Positions 12,579 through 24,372 of a stretch of 64,000 nucleotides of DNA are shown in pieces. Origin of the DNA: Neodontobutis hainanensis (taxonomy: Eukaryota > Chordata > Actinopteri > Gobiiformes > Odontobutidae); NCBI GenBank assembly GCA_024349245.1, contig JALDNG010000807.1, forward strand, positions 20,772 to 84,771. The letters are read 5' to 3'. The notes under the pieces were generated by a model. That model had not been told where the DNA came from. It saw nothing but the letters and a program-made list of their open reading frames with translations, and searched no databases. The stretch's first letter is position 1. Every line of letters starts with the position of its first letter. The position numbers were made by a program, and so were the translations under genes.

Positions 12579-15500
12579 GTTGTACACATGATCATGATAG
12601 TTCAAATAACTTGTTCTTAGGATCCACAATAAAATAGTTTGAGTTAGTAAAAGTGTAGTCGTAATATGACACTGGCTTTTATTCTACACTCATCCTAAAA
12701 GCCTCCTAAACCTTGAGTCTCTGCCAGTGGAGTGTTTTCTCTGCTTTTCTCGACTGCCACCTGGATTTGCAACTGAGCCCTTCGTATCCCCATTCATCCG
12801 TCTCCTTCCCCCCTTTTCCATTCGTCCCGCTCTCTGCTCTCTCTTCCCCAGACTCCCCCTTTTCTTCCTCTTCTGGGAGTTCAGGCATTTGGAGCAGCCC
12901 ACTCTGACACAGCTGGAGCTGCCCCAAGCCAAACTCAGACACACACACATACATACTTGCACAAATACACATAGTGGACAGGGTTGTATACACAGTATAC
13001 GGTACACATGAGGAGTCTGATGTAAACAAACTGGCGTGCAAATAGTGGAGAAAAATATACACTCAGGCACATGGTCACTTTTAAGATAAACTCTGGATTG
13101 CTTGATCACAATGTTCCCAGACACAGCCCCAGGCATGCCTAATGTGCACACACTGTTACAGCTTTTCTTTGTCTCTCTTTTCACTTACTAAGCATTTGCC
13201 AATCAGCTTACACATATGCACACACATCTGTGAAAAATAATGAACAAAGACTTGCAAATAAAAATCTTGTGACCACATCATAGCCTCAAAGGATGTCTGT
13301 TTTCTACAAGAACAAGACACATTTGGCTGAAATAATTTTCTAAAATGGTTCACATGTTCTGGTATACTTGAGTGAATTATATGTTCTAAAGGCCTGTAAA
13401 AAAATGTTATTCACCCCTATTATTACACAAGATAATATAAGCCAAACTTTTCCTCCACTTTTTTCATTCCTGCTTTAACTTTCCCCACCTAAACTACATT
13501 CACAGACATTTATTTCTCCTTTAAATTTTTTTTTATTGTACCTCTACTGCCTTGTCTCCTATTCTCTCTGTTTCTCTCTGTCTGTCTCTCTCTGCCTTTC
13601 TGCGGTTGGCAGTCTCCCTGGGACTGTGCACATTCCTGGCTGGAAAATCTGAAGCTTTGTCCAAACACCAGCTTCCAAGATCTGCCCAGAGAAATCCCAC
13701 ATGGCTGTTTCTACACTGCAGACCTCCTTCTTTGACCCCCACCACCCCTCCCCGCCACCCTCCGACTCCCCACAGCCTCGCTCTCTCACACATACCCTTC
13801 TACTCTGCTCACCCCCATTGACTCCACTTCTAGCCTCTCCTCTCCATCAGTTTGTCATCCACATCTGTACTCTCATAGTCGAAAACACACCTTTGACTTT
13901 GTGAGACAACTTTCTGTGTGAGATAACTCCATGTAGCCTGCATTAATTCTCCAACTCTAATGTCAGTGTCACATTGAACAGAGATGCATTCCTTCAACAC
14001 TCAAGCTGCCAGGGCTCCACCAGCACAGGCCTGAAGTAAAACAGACAACCTCTGCTTATACGCTTAATCTACATGCCCCCTGTCTATGTGTGTGTAAGCA
14101 AGAAAGGCCTGTTCCGTATCTTAAATCCATTAGCCTATAGGAAGAGAAGACCCTTGATCACCCTGACACCAATGGGGATATAACACACATGCACAATAAG
14201 GACTCATCTCATCATTTTCCAACAGACGCACATGCAGGATCCTAAACTTTTCAGTATTCGACAAACATTGCACAACAATAACTTTTTTTTTTTTTACATG
14301 TTTCTTTTACAGTTGTCAAAGAGATTAAAATATTAGTGTAAGCACATTTAGTAGCTTTAAAGAAACACGTCAAGTCAGAGACAAAGCCGATATTTGCCAC
14401 GGCCTACAGTACATGCAGGTTTTTATGGTTTCCTTAGCGGTAGCGTGTTAAAAATGTAGACAGCTGAAGCACTTCCTTGCACAGTCTAACCAATGTGCAG
14501 ACTACTGTACACCAGTAAGATCCTGAACAGGTAGTCTGAACACTGGGATGACGGAGCAGGACCTTGCGTTTTCCCCACTTTGGACGTTTGCTGGCTGATC
14601 TCCTTATCACGGCAAAGAGGGGAAAGTCAACATTTTTTCTTCTGTAATTTTGGTCTTCCCTATCCTGTCTTGGCACAGTGTCATAGGGAAAGGGGGTCTC
14701 ACAAACATCAGATGTCCATTCCTCCAGTGGTCTCGCTTCCCGAAGATGTCAACGCTTCTCGGTTTGGTCGTCCACAGCGTTGTGTCCAAGCGTAGTATCC
14801 AGTCTTGACGTGGCATATTTACGCATTCGGCTAGCTAGGGTTCTGGCTTCTGACTCTAAGAAGGCATAAGGAAATAAGGGAGTGAGAGAAGGAGAGAGAG
14901 TTTGGGAGGAACTTAGCAGCCATATATGGGTTGATGGGACCCTTGGGAATCAACTTTGGAGTGGTTTGCAATTTCTTCTCACTCTCCTCACTCCTTCACA
15001 GACTCTCCTGCTCTTCATGTTCCTCATACCTTCTCCATCCACATGATCAGAAATCACCTTTCCCTATCCCTCTTCTTGTCTTCCCCATCTCTACTTTCTA
15101 TTTCTACCTCAACACAGCACCCTATACTCTCCCCAGTCTCCTCCCACTCTGTCTAAAGTGATCCCAGATGTTGCTGTTTGAGCGCCAATCCTGGTCTGTC
15201 ATTTTTTCAGCCTCTGTTACAGGAAGTGGGCCCTCTGAAAAGAAGGAAAGAGGAATGAAGGAAGAAAGTCGTAGGGTTCAGGGGAGTACTCAGCGAGGGA
15301 AGACCAAACTGTACCACCTTAAGCACACTCTGCATCTATCAACACTGATATGTGCCTAGTGATAAAGATGCTGTACTTACTGAATGGGAATAGTTTTTAC
15401 CTATTCATGGGGAATCTCGCTGAGCTATTGCCAACTTTTGATGTCCCTTATTAAAGAAGGCACATATATAAAAGTGTAGGGGGATGGGCTTTACTTTGAG

Positions 15501-18500
15501 AAAAATGTTGCGTTAGAGTCTGAGTAATGACTTTCACATGTGGGCCCAGCCTTTCTCCATTTTGTTTCTTCTCCCATTCCCTCCCTTTCAGCTCTAGTTC
15601 TGCCTCCATACTGTCTGCTTCTCCTCATGCTGTGTCTGTGCTACTCCTCCAACTGTTCTCTGTCATTCATAAGTCTCTATGGTGACGACAGACTACAGAC
15701 TTATGGCATTTACTCTTCCACTGTGTCCCACCAGTTAGCGGGTTGTTAATAAGTCAGTCAGACAGGCTTACACAAAATCACCCTATATGACTCACATGCT
15801 CTGCAAGTGCACCATTGCAGACCTCCAGTGCACCCCCACATTTTGACACTTCTCCCTCGTTCCAGAGTAACCCTCCGGCAATTAAAATTTTAAGACGCAT
15901 GCTTAAAAATATAGCACCAGATGTACAACAACAGTCATCATGTGAAAGTTTGTGTTTTTTTTTCTTTTGAAAAAACCCTGTTTTATCTTTCTGTATTGTG
16001 TCATTTTCAGGAGAAGGAGAAAAAGTACATGCTGCATCTGGACAATGTGAAGTACAGAGAAGTGGAGAAGAGCTTCATGTCGAGCAAATTCAGCTTTGCA
16101 CTCTTCAACACAGAGCTAAGGTTGGGTGAGAAATAGGAGTGCTATTCTGTCACCTTCAAACTAAAATTGTGTCATATTTTATAAGGTTGCTCAGAATTCA
16201 ACATCAAGGGAACATTAATTCATGTGTCATTTACGTTATTATTTGCCCTTTGTATGACCTCTGCAATTCAACTTTGCCACCAGAACTGAAAGGATATCCA
16301 GTGGCTTTTAGAGTAGTTTTTTTTTCGTATGACTAGTTGCCAGGTTGTTGAGGGGAGAGCTTGGTTTGCAGGGTTTACGAGTGTGAAACACATTGGGAAA
16401 GACAGAGAGATAAAAAAAGAGAAAAACAAAGGGGGAGAGAGAATATTTATGAGTTGGAGTTCACCCAAAGCAGGGCTGATTGTACCAGAGCATGTAGGCT
16501 TTGTTTATAATTCTGTGCTTTTCTGCTCTCGGACACACAAATGGTTGTCTTAGGCATGTCTATATGTATGTGCGCTCTGTTGACAATATGTGTGTTTGTA
16601 TAGACCGCAACATACCGACGGCAGGCTCATTAAGCAGCTAATCAAAGCCAGGGAGCTTGGATCAGAGATGAGGCTGTTCTTGTTTGGAAAGAATTGCTCG
16701 ACTCACCACAAAAAGGAGGGCGAGAGAAGAAGTGGTCGGGGTTGAGAGGAGAAAGAAAGCAAGAGAGCTAGTATCAGAGCCATCAGCCAGGAATGTGTCA
16801 AACTCTGTCCCCCCTTTTTCCTTGCACCCTTACTCTCTCTGTTTCTCTTTCTGCATTTGTGCGTGTGTGTGTGTGTGGCAGACATTGCAGCGGTTTTGTC
16901 CCTGTCTGACAGTAATCAAAAACCTCAGGAAACTCTTCAAATCTAAAGCAGTCAGGGTTCTTTGCAGAAATTCCCCAAGTTTAAAATATTTAACTAATGG
17001 CCAAGAACAGAATGCAGCATGAAAAAGAGGATGAGGAGAAAAAGGTGATTTGAGTGATAAATCTACCGAGAAGGTGTTTAAAGGCCGCTTACGTGTATGT
17101 GTGTATTATAGTGTCTTGATATCTGCTTAATAGTACTGCAGTATTGTCATTGTTGGCCTGGCTCTCTGTCTGTTAGCCACCACACCCCGACTTATTAACC
17201 TCACCCACTCTAGCCAAGCTAACAAACTGGAAAACGTTTTTTTTGTTTTATCTTTTATTTTGTATTTCTGTTGTTCTTATTGTGTGGAGTAACCTTTTAC
17301 CTTCTATCGTTGTCCATTTCTGCTGTCTCTCATTCCCACACATTTTTGAGGTTAATTGCTAAGTGTTATGAATGTGAGAAGTGAACAACAAAAGCAGGAA
17401 TGAAACAACGGAGTGATTAAAGAAAAATGTTTAACAGATGGGCCCCAGCTTGATCCGAGCCATTGCCTGTTTCTTGCTTTACTCTGCATGGATGGTATAA
17501 TAATGTTTTTCTGAGTAGGGCAATGACTAGATGATGGAGATAGAGGTTGTGACAAATACAGAAATTCTTTCTTAAGGTAGTGGGCCTGGGCTTAAAACTT
17601 CACATACCAGTTTACAAATCAATACAGAAAAGCTTATTAGGGCAGGAACACTTGGCACATTTTGTTTGAAACTTAACACTCTAGACTTGAAGTGAGATGA
17701 TGACTTGGTAGCATTTCCAGAGAATCATGATTACACTCAGTGACATAATATGTGGCTTAGTCACAAGACATTTTTTTTAAGCTCCAGGGACTTTATTTTT
17801 TCTATCTGATGATGTGGGAATAAATGTTTCTAAATGGATGGATGTAGTTAAAAGAAAGGATTACACATGACATTTTTGTCTTGGTTGAAATTGCACCAAG
17901 GCATCAGAAATTACTAAATGCACAGTCTGCTGGTTTGTATGTCTTAAACTCCAGTGCAAATCCTGGCAGCACAATGTGTTTCTTTAAGGTGGTGTGTTGA
18001 TAGTCTGTTAAGGCTCCTATTATATTTGTTACAGGAATGTGTATAAGGACTACAGACACCTTGAACTGGCCTGTAGCTCTCAGGAGGAGCTGGACAGCTG
18101 GAAGACTTCCCTGTCACGGGCCGGAGTCTACCCTGAGAACGTCACTGTGAGTACTCGGACCCCTAATATAACCTAATTGAACCAGTTCATGAACTTAGCT
18201 GTGGGGAGTTGCACATGACTTCATGCTACATTTATGTAGTATGTACTTATTACTTTAGCTAATCTTAAACTCAGGCCACAACCCATTTTTACATGTTTTC
18301 CTGTTCTTCTTCCCCGTCCCCGTGAAAAAGCTAAAAGCTAGTCCCCACCCTTGCATCTTACTCTGTCGTTGGCTCTTCAGCACAGCATTCTTCACCCATG
18401 ATGTCACTACAACATGTGTATATATATATGTGTGTGTGTGTGTGCTGTAGTCTGTTTCTAATCAGCAGTTCCTTGTCCCTCACCCACTCCCCCTTTCTTT

Positions 18501-20366
18501 CTTCTGCCCACTCCTCCTTGCCTCCCTTGTGTTCCCGCCGCTCTGCTGTGTGTATCAGTAATGCAGTTGTGATTCTACTTCTTTTTGTCACCGGTGGCTG
18601 ACAAGATATGAAAAACAAAAACACCAATCACTTCACACTGCTCATTACTATTGATAAATACTATTGATTTATGAATTGTGTGTTGCATTTCATTTCATCA
18701 GGGAAATGGGACCCCAGAAAACTTTATAGACCCCCAGCTTGAGCGTCAGGTGGAAACCATTCAAAACCTTGTGGACTCGTATATGAGGATCATCTATAAG
18801 ACCATAAGGGACCTAATGCCAAAGACAGTTATGCACCTTATAATCAACAGTGTAAGACTCTTTAAATTGCATTGAATGTCAATATACATGTCCTCTTGGT
18901 ATTTTACATCTTTTTATACATTTTTTTTTTTTATGAAAAGTGAACCCAATAACAAACTAAGGGTAGAATTTCATCTCTCTTTTAAGAGTTTAGTCATCAT
19001 TTTGAATCATAGTGAAGTGTCATTTTACAAGGGTCTTTAAAAAGTTTTTGTCACAGCTGTTTAAAATCCTGCTCTGTAGGTGAAGGAGTTCATCAGCTCC
19101 GAGCTCTTGGCCCAGCTTTACGCACTGGGAGAATGCTCAGCACTGATGGATGAATCACCAGAGCAACAACAGCACCGTGAGGAAGTGCTTCACAAACATG
19201 CTGCCCTGAAGGAGGCGCTTTCTGTAATAGGAGAGATATCCACTGCTATTTGCACCACCCTTCTGCCTCCTTCTGTGGACTCGTTACTTCCAAGCAGGTA
19301 TGTGCAGCACATAAAAGAAAATGACACATGTGAAATTAATAGTCTGTTGGCTATATTTGGTCTTCTCCTCCATTTGAGTTTGACACTACAGTGATAAAGC
19401 AAAGTATCACTAATGGTCCTCTTCTTGTCTATCATAGAAAAAAGGCCAATGGCGGCAAGTCAGTGACGCGTAATCCTGCCCCTGTCCCACCACTAGCATC
19501 TATGAGTGGAGATGAGCTTAAGCGCCTCAACAATCAACAGCACCACACTCCTCGCAGTGTTCCTAGGTACCTTTTAAAATTATGCCTGAAATATGACCTG
19601 GGTTACTAATGTCTCCTTTTAATAAGTGCAGGCATTTATGCATACAAAGAGTCAATCTTATACAGTCAAGTGTTGCACCACCGAGGCACAAGGCAGATTG
19701 AGCTGTAATTTGAGATGGGTGGGGGTCTGCTGGAAAATGTGTTTCTCATATTCTTATTCCCATCAGCCTCCGTAGACAGGACCTCTTTCTGTGCAGCTTT
19801 CTTTTGGAGCCAGAGAAACAGGCTGAGCGCTCTGTCAAGTTTTCATCTTTCTCTCTGTCCTTTACATTTTACCTCCTCAGCCCTGTCTCTTTCTCAAGGC
19901 ATGAATTTGTTTTATGGCCTTCCCTAGTTCCCTTCATGCAATAACCGTTATTTTCCCCCATTCTTCCTAATTTTTTTTTTTTACTTTCTTTCACTGGTTC
20001 CTCCCTTGCTTTTGGCTTGTGTCTCCCTTTCTCTCTGCCCCATTTCCTCTGTGCTCTCCAGTGGTTCTTTAGGTTCTTTCCCGCATACAATTTCCCCATT
20101 AGTGCCCATTCCCATCCAAATGTATGCTTTCGCACTCTCTTCTGTAGAAATAGTAAAGGCATTAGGAGCATGATAACATATTTTTTGAAATTCAAAGTTT
20201 AATAAATATTTCCACAACAATCAAACAATGCTTTTTTCCTCTTGATTTATGTAGGCAATTCGCTCAAACAATAATGTCTGGAATGATGCAAATCTCTATT
20301 TTTATTAACATTATATGTTGCTATCTTTGTAGGAGGCAACCCCCAGCTGTCCCCAAAGTAAAATAA
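6883..20366 (+). CDS. dnm3: Dynamin-3-like large GTPase with short C-terminal tail
   Basis: Membrane-fission GTPase of clathrin endocytosis and synapses. Exons: 6883-7052, 8221-8294, 8506-8655, 8737-8940, 9071-9169, 9772-9932, 10038-10180, 10246-10381, 10472-10678, 10803-10889, 10976-11046, 11129-11187, (linker exon uncertain, perhaps 11660-11682), 11957-12070, 16011-16120, 18035-18146, 18702-18851, 19080-19297, 19438-19566 and 20333-20366. The domains in order are: GTPase (P-loop GAQSAGKSS at 41-49, DLPG at 139-142, TKLD at 208-211); stalk (GGARINRIFHEHFP); PH domain starting VIRKGWLTINNIG; GED (FISSELLAQLYALGE). The tail of about 55 residues ends RRQPPAVPKVK. With the candidate linker exon the protein is 816 aa, against about 870 in mammals. 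Synteny and the embedded miR-199/214 identify it as DNM3. Compared with DNM1 it has a 3-residue insertion before the P-loop and Ala for the second Gly. The stalk is rather divergent. Confidence 0.93.
11660..11682 (+). other. dnm3: Candidate dnm3 linker microexon
   Basis: Exon 11129-11187 ends in phase 1, but the PH-domain exon at 11957 must start in phase 0, so an exon of 3n+2 nt is expected between them. This 23-nt segment has a good acceptor (tttctttctctacag), a GTATAT donor, no stop codon and exactly the right phase. It would add the hydrophobic EFLLFLPT, unlike the short polar inserts known at this alternatively spliced place in other dynamins, so I hold it only as a candidate. Confidence 0.25.
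12325..12425 (-). ncRNA. mir214: mir-214 precursor hairpin
   Basis: Read on the minus strand, the 5p arm at 12405-12384 matches miR-214-5p (begins TGCCTGTCTACACTTG). The 3p arm at 12366-12346 matches miR-214-3p (ACAGCAGGCACAGACAGGCAG). The two pair around a loop of about 17 nt. The flanks (GTGTGTC upstream, ACAGATGGCAGCC downstream) can extend the stem. It is antisense within a dnm3 intron, as in other vertebrates. Hairpin ends are approximate. Confidence 0.97.
12501..12575. repeat. (AT)n microsatellite next to mir-214
   Basis: An uninterrupted run of about 37 AT dinucleotides. On the minus strand it lies about 95 nt 5' of the mir-214-5p arm, so it would be transcribed in the miRNA primary transcript. 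Confidence 0.99.
14467..14570 (-). ncRNA. mir199: mir-199 precursor hairpin
   Basis: On the minus strand, 14547-14525 reads CCCAGTGTTCAGACTACCTG followed by TTC, which is miR-199-5p. 14508-14487 reads ACAGTAGTCTGCACATTGGT followed by TA, which is miR-199-3p. The loop is 16 nt. Flanking CTGCTCCGTC and GACTGTGCAAGGAAG resemble the mammalian mir-199a-2 stem. Hairpin ends are approximate. Confidence 0.97.
16121..18034. other. dnm3 intron, nothing further recognised
   Basis: A 1.9-kb intron between the second PH-domain exon and the exon beginning NVYKDYRHLELAC. It contains a short GT run near 16862-16878. I see no additional exon or RNA gene. Confidence 0.5.
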
Positions 20367-20893
20367 TTGTCCATTCTGTTTGGGCTGCCATCTACTTCAG
20401 TGATCCTCCAAGCTGCTGCTAACTGAAACGCAGAGATATCCATGACCTGTGAGATGTGTAATCCAGCTGAAGCACGATGTCGGCTTCTTTATATCCTGTG
20501 GGAGATGCTGTCTGCAAAAATTCACTGTGCCTCAAGTCTGTTTTCTATATAATATCAATAGCCATAAATTCTGGAATGTGCTTGTCTGTCTGCAGAATGT
20601 TCTTTAGTGCCTTAAGTTTGTGTAAATGCAATGTTATTTGTTATGAAATATACATATTTTACAGTATATAATTATTGTGTTACTATTTTTTTTGTAAAAC
20701 CATGTATTTGGGTATTGTTACAATATGGGTAAAAGGCAAAGTTTACATGAGTGTTCTGCATTCACCACTGTGGTAAGCCAGCTTGGATGTCTTTTTAGTA
20801 TTCTTTCCAATGCTCCATTTTTTAGGTAACTTGCATAGACTTTTCAAAAAATGTCTGCCAAAAAAACACTATGTTGGCTATAATGTATTTTTG

Positions 20894-20899
20894 AATAAA
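20894..20899 (+). terminator. Candidate dnm3 poly(A) signal
   Basis: AATAAA lies 528 nt past the dnm3 stop codon and is followed by a T/GT-rich segment (atgtcatgttggtttttg), as expected of a cleavage site. Confidence 0.55.
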
Positions 20900-22398
20900 T
20901 ATTATGTCATGTTGGTTTTTGCTAGCTAATATAAATTGTGTTATCAAGGATCATTAAACCATCATTACAAAATAGCATTATGCCTAAAAAGCTCAAAAAT
21001 AAATTAGCTTCAACACGAGCGTCAAAAGTAGAACTTTTTCTTAACTTACTTTTCTTATTAAAGTTAGAAAAGGATTTTGTTTATTGCAATGAATTAGCAG
21101 TTAGATAACTTAAAAGATGAAAGATCGCACTCTGTGACGCACTATTGCACGCTCCTGTTTTATAAATGGTAAAGAAATAAAGATCATGGATGTATAGTAA
21201 AAATAGATCCCGTTTTTACAAAGCGTTGAGCGCAATTGAACTTTGGGTTTGTGTTGGGCTATTTTCTACAAAAGTTAATGGCGCCACCACCTGACACCAA
21301 TCCCACATCAAAACCACCAAACCCCGTCTCGAGGAGACGTCAAGGTGCGACACCTGGCGTCTACTGCACAGAGAAACTTTAAAGTTGCTGTAACTCTTTT
21401 GTGAATTTGTCTATCTTAAATGATGATGTTTTTAATCACTCAACTATCTTTTCGCTTTACTCCAACACGATAAACAAGACTTAAAGATGAATCCAACACA
21501 AAACTCAACTAACGGTTAACGGTAACTGTTCAATTCAAGCTAGGGTTTAATTCAAGCTAGGGTTTAATTCAAGCTAGGGTTTAATTCAAGCTAGGGTTTA
21601 ATTCAAGCTAGGATTTAATTCTTCACATTTGGCTCATTCAAGTAACGCTAGGTTAGGTTCTAGTTTAGGTTAACGTGAGCTAAAATATTTTTGCAGCGTA
21701 ACATAATCTAACACATATATTAATTAACAAACTGTACTCAAGCCTGTTAATGCTGAGGGTAAGTCGGGTCAAAGAAACGAGGAGATAATAGCCAACAGTT
21801 TGCAAGGTTTATTAAAATATAAAACATAATAAAAGTACCTACCTACCGACCTGTGTCTAATGCAGAACATATTTTGGCTGCCCTCCGTTCTGTAAGAACA
21901 GCACTGACCAGCCATAACAATTTAAGAGTCTTTGACCAGATAAATAAGGACTGCTGCTACTTTTTCAGTGTAACATTAACATCTTGGGCTGTCCAGTGGA
22001 AATCCCATCTTAAGGGGTCATCGTTTGTTTTAGTAAATTACAAAATGCCAGGTATGCAGTTACCATATGATTTATGTTTTATTTTTTAAGATAATATAAT
22101 GTGCTTTTAGAGCCCTTTCTTGTTTTGACATCACATCCACACAGCTGTACAAAGTAGCCTAAAAATAACCTCACAGTTACATACAAATAATTATCACTGT
22201 AAAGTGTCTTTGTGTGTAGTCAAGTGACAGCATTACTCAATACTTAATACATATTTAATGTTTAAAAATTATAAAAAATAGAAACTTTGTTATTGAAGAA
22301 AATTGTGGTCTTATGGCAATAGTTTGGGTGAGCACTCAACAAAACACTGGAACAATTGTCAGTTTGATATGAAGCAGCCAGTGCACTCCCTAATACCA
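20900..22398. other. dnm3-pigc intergenic region
   Basis: Convergent genes: the dnm3 3' end on the left and the pigc 3' UTR on the right. It contains a 17-bp tandem repeat at 21532-21621. The 78-codon plus-strand frame at 21853-22089 has no motif and no splice context, so I do not call it. Confidence 0.5.
21532..21621. repeat. Minisatellite, 17-bp unit, five copies
   Basis: The unit aattcaagctagggttt is repeated at 21532, 21549, 21566, 21583 and 21600, plus a partial sixth copy. Four copies are identical; the fifth has one change (ggat for gggt). The near-identity points to recent expansion. Confidence 0.97.
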
Positions 22399-23381
22399 TC
22401 AGTGGACAAAGTGCCTTACATCATCATCAATTTCAGCTTCATCCCATGGTCCAGAGATGTTGTCCTTTTGCCTCTGCAGTCTGACAAGTAGCAGGGGGCA
22501 GAGCAGTGTAACACTTGATAAAACTATGGCCAAAAGTATAGCTCCACCGGGGGACTGGGATCCCAACCCTCCGACCCCTCCTATACAGACTCCAACACAA
22601 ACCCCTGTAAAGAGGCAAGGAACCTTCTCTCTCATCTTTGTGAGCAGGCAGGGCCATAGGGCAAACACCAGTATAGCACAGCTTAGCATGGCAAAAGTAT
22701 GAAGAGCTCCTGGCAGCCTCGAGGCCAAACATACTGAAGCAAATAGAGCGGCATTGAGTGAGAGGCTGCCTGGGGGAGATGGCTGACTATAGGGAAATGA
22801 CGCCAGATGGGCCAGTAACATCATAGCAGACATGGCATAAACTGTATCTGTGCTCACAGATTCTGTTAGTGTCTTCAAAACAGGAGAAAAACCAAAGGTG
22901 AAAGACAGGAAAATAGTGACACTCTGTAAGTCAGCGAGATGCGTTCGTGGCTCACAGCTTGACTCTTCTTTAGTGCTCAAAAGCTGGTGAAGTCCATAGC
23001 CCAGCAATGCACTGATAAGGCTTGTCCACAAAAGGGTCTCAGGAGACAGTAAACCCTGCAAGTAAAGCAAGTATGTGGGATGATTGGTGAACTTATTTGT
23101 ACAACCACTCAGTTATAATTTCATAAAGTTGTCAAAAGATGGGAAACCTTTACCTTTTCCATGTAGAGCCATAGTGTAATGAAAATGGCAACACAAGACA
23201 GCTGCTGTCCCACAATGCTTGCTTCTTTCACTACTGGCCAGTAGTAATACTGACGGATGCCCTCGTTTCTCCGCAATTCTTCCAGAAACCGCTGGTCCAC
23301 ATAGTTGTCAGGAAATGGCTGGCGCTCCCACAGTACTTTACGCCAGGGCACAGCTGCGCCTGGCAAACCATCAGGGCCCAT
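22399..23381 (-). CDS. pigc: GPI-GlcNAc transferase subunit C (PIG-C)
   Basis: Multi-pass ER membrane subunit (yeast Gpi2 homologue) of the complex that moves GlcNAc from UDP-GlcNAc to phosphatidylinositol, the first step of GPI-anchor synthesis. Two coding exons, 23381-23154 and 23055-22399, join in phase 0 to give 294 aa, against 297 in human. Family blocks are WRKVLWERQPFPDNYVD near the N-terminus, RFLEELRRN, the very conserved FGFSPVLKTLTESVSTDTVY, ASVCLASRLP and the C-terminal GPWDEAEIDDDV. Several hydrophobic helices are visible. The human coding region is intronless, so the 98-bp intron here is worth noting. The start chosen is the first ATG after an acceptor at 23386-23387, and it precedes the conserved PWRKVLWERQ. 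A 5' exon probably lies near 24038-24095. Confidence 0.97.
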
Positions 23382-24037
23382 CACTCTAAACAAACACACA
23401 CAAGATTCCTACTTAGACTATTATTACTTGTCTGTTATTCTGAAATTGTAATAAAATCACATTTATTTGTAGAGATGTATGCTTTTACTACTATACAGCC
23501 CAAGTAAGACATTCTGATGGATCACTCAGAACAGTCTTACTTGAGCAGTATAGTAGTAACAGCATAGTAACAATCTGACCTGGTAACTGTCTGGTAACTG
23601 TGATTGGAGTTAGAGCACACCTTTTTGCAACCACAAGCACTGAAGTGGCATTCTGGAGGAGAGCTGGATTAGACCTGAGGTAGTGCTAATCAAGAAGGAA
23701 AGATATTGTTGAGGAAAATTAACCTATTGCAACCACATGCAAAACTTCTATTATTGGGGATGGCGCCTTTCCTAAACATCTCTGGTCAACCTGTTGTTAC
23801 TTTCACTTTGTATCCCAAACTATAGGCAATAGCTAGTAACACTTATCGTTTTAACGACTTGGTGTTGTAATGTAGTGATTAAAATGTGACACATAATGGC
23901 AGTTGAATGTCCGGTTTTCTCAATTTTTCGTGGACTACGCAACAAAAACACATAATGGTTTTATATGTACTATAATTGTTAACACTGGAAAAGCCAGTAA
24001 AATGTTTTATATCTATTTTAAAAGCGTTTTGACTTAC

Positions 24038-24098
24038 ATTGAGGAGGGTTTCGCTCCTTGCCGATCCAGACGCTAAAACCATAATATTATCCCGGAAG
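24038..24098 (-). promoter_or_regulatory. Probable pigc 5' leader exon and promoter edge
   Basis: On the minus strand, an ETS-like 'acttccgggat' is followed by an ATG (24082-24080) and by a good donor, AAT|GTAAGT, at 24037-24036. The first coding exon of pigc begins after an acceptor at 23386-23387, so this is a plausible leader exon. If joined directly, the ATG opens an upstream reading frame of about 19 codons that overlaps the main start out of frame. Confidence 0.4.
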
Positions 24099-24150
24099 TA
24101 AACCTCCGCGTTTAGGCCACAGCGCTCCCTATCGGTAGATTAGATTTGTG

Positions 24151-24173
24151 TTCTTTCTTTCTTTCTTTCTTTC
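24151..24173. repeat. (TTCT)n microsatellite
   Basis: A run of five to six TTCT units, just upstream of the inferred pigc leader exon. Confidence 0.95.
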
Positions 24174-24372
24174 ATAAATTATAATTTTAAAGTATTTTGA
24201 ATTTTAAAATGATATTAAATATCCTATCACTTAAAGCACTGTATAATTGTTAAAAGTGTTTCATTAAATGTCTCTCGTTTGGTACTAAACACAGATTGTT
24301 GAGAAGCTTGATTCTTACTATTGTGGCTTTGTCATCTGTTTTTTTTTATTAATATTAATATTTTTTCTACAG

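Larger units (their letters stand above)
12325..14575 (-). ncRNA. dnm3os: dnm3os-like primary transcript span (minimum)
   Basis: In vertebrates miR-199a-2 and miR-214 are processed from one long antisense transcript, DNM3OS. Here mir-199 lies about 2.1 kb 5' of mir-214 on the minus strand in the same order. The span given covers only the two hairpins. Promoter, exons and ends of the transcript cannot be located from sequence alone. Confidence 0.55.
12071..16010. other. dnm3 intron hosting the antisense miRNA locus
   Basis: This 3.9-kb intron separates the two halves of the PH domain. It holds the mir-214 and mir-199 hairpins on the minus strand and a long (AT)n tract. No dnm3 exon is seen within it. 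Long pyrimidine-rich stretches near 12730-12870 and 13550-13830 give open frames on both strands; these look like compositional artefacts and not genes. Confidence 0.6.

Noticed and set aside
12326..12629. Peptides with long (Ile-Tyr) runs
   Set aside because: Direct translation of the (AT)n microsatellite and the mir-214 region.
12690..13184. 164-codon minus-strand frame and overlapping plus-strand frames in the dnm3 intron
   Set aside because: Open only because of pyrimidine-rich composition; no domain, no splice context, several frames open at once.
13533..13821. Overlapping open frames on both strands
   Set aside because: Low-complexity CT/GA sequence; peptides are Ser/Pro/Leu- or Arg/Glu-rich with no motif.
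23879..24082. Minus-strand peptide MVLASGSARSETLL resembling the start of Maf-type pyrophosphatases
   Set aside because: The likeness covers only a dozen residues; the segment is better explained as the pigc leader exon.
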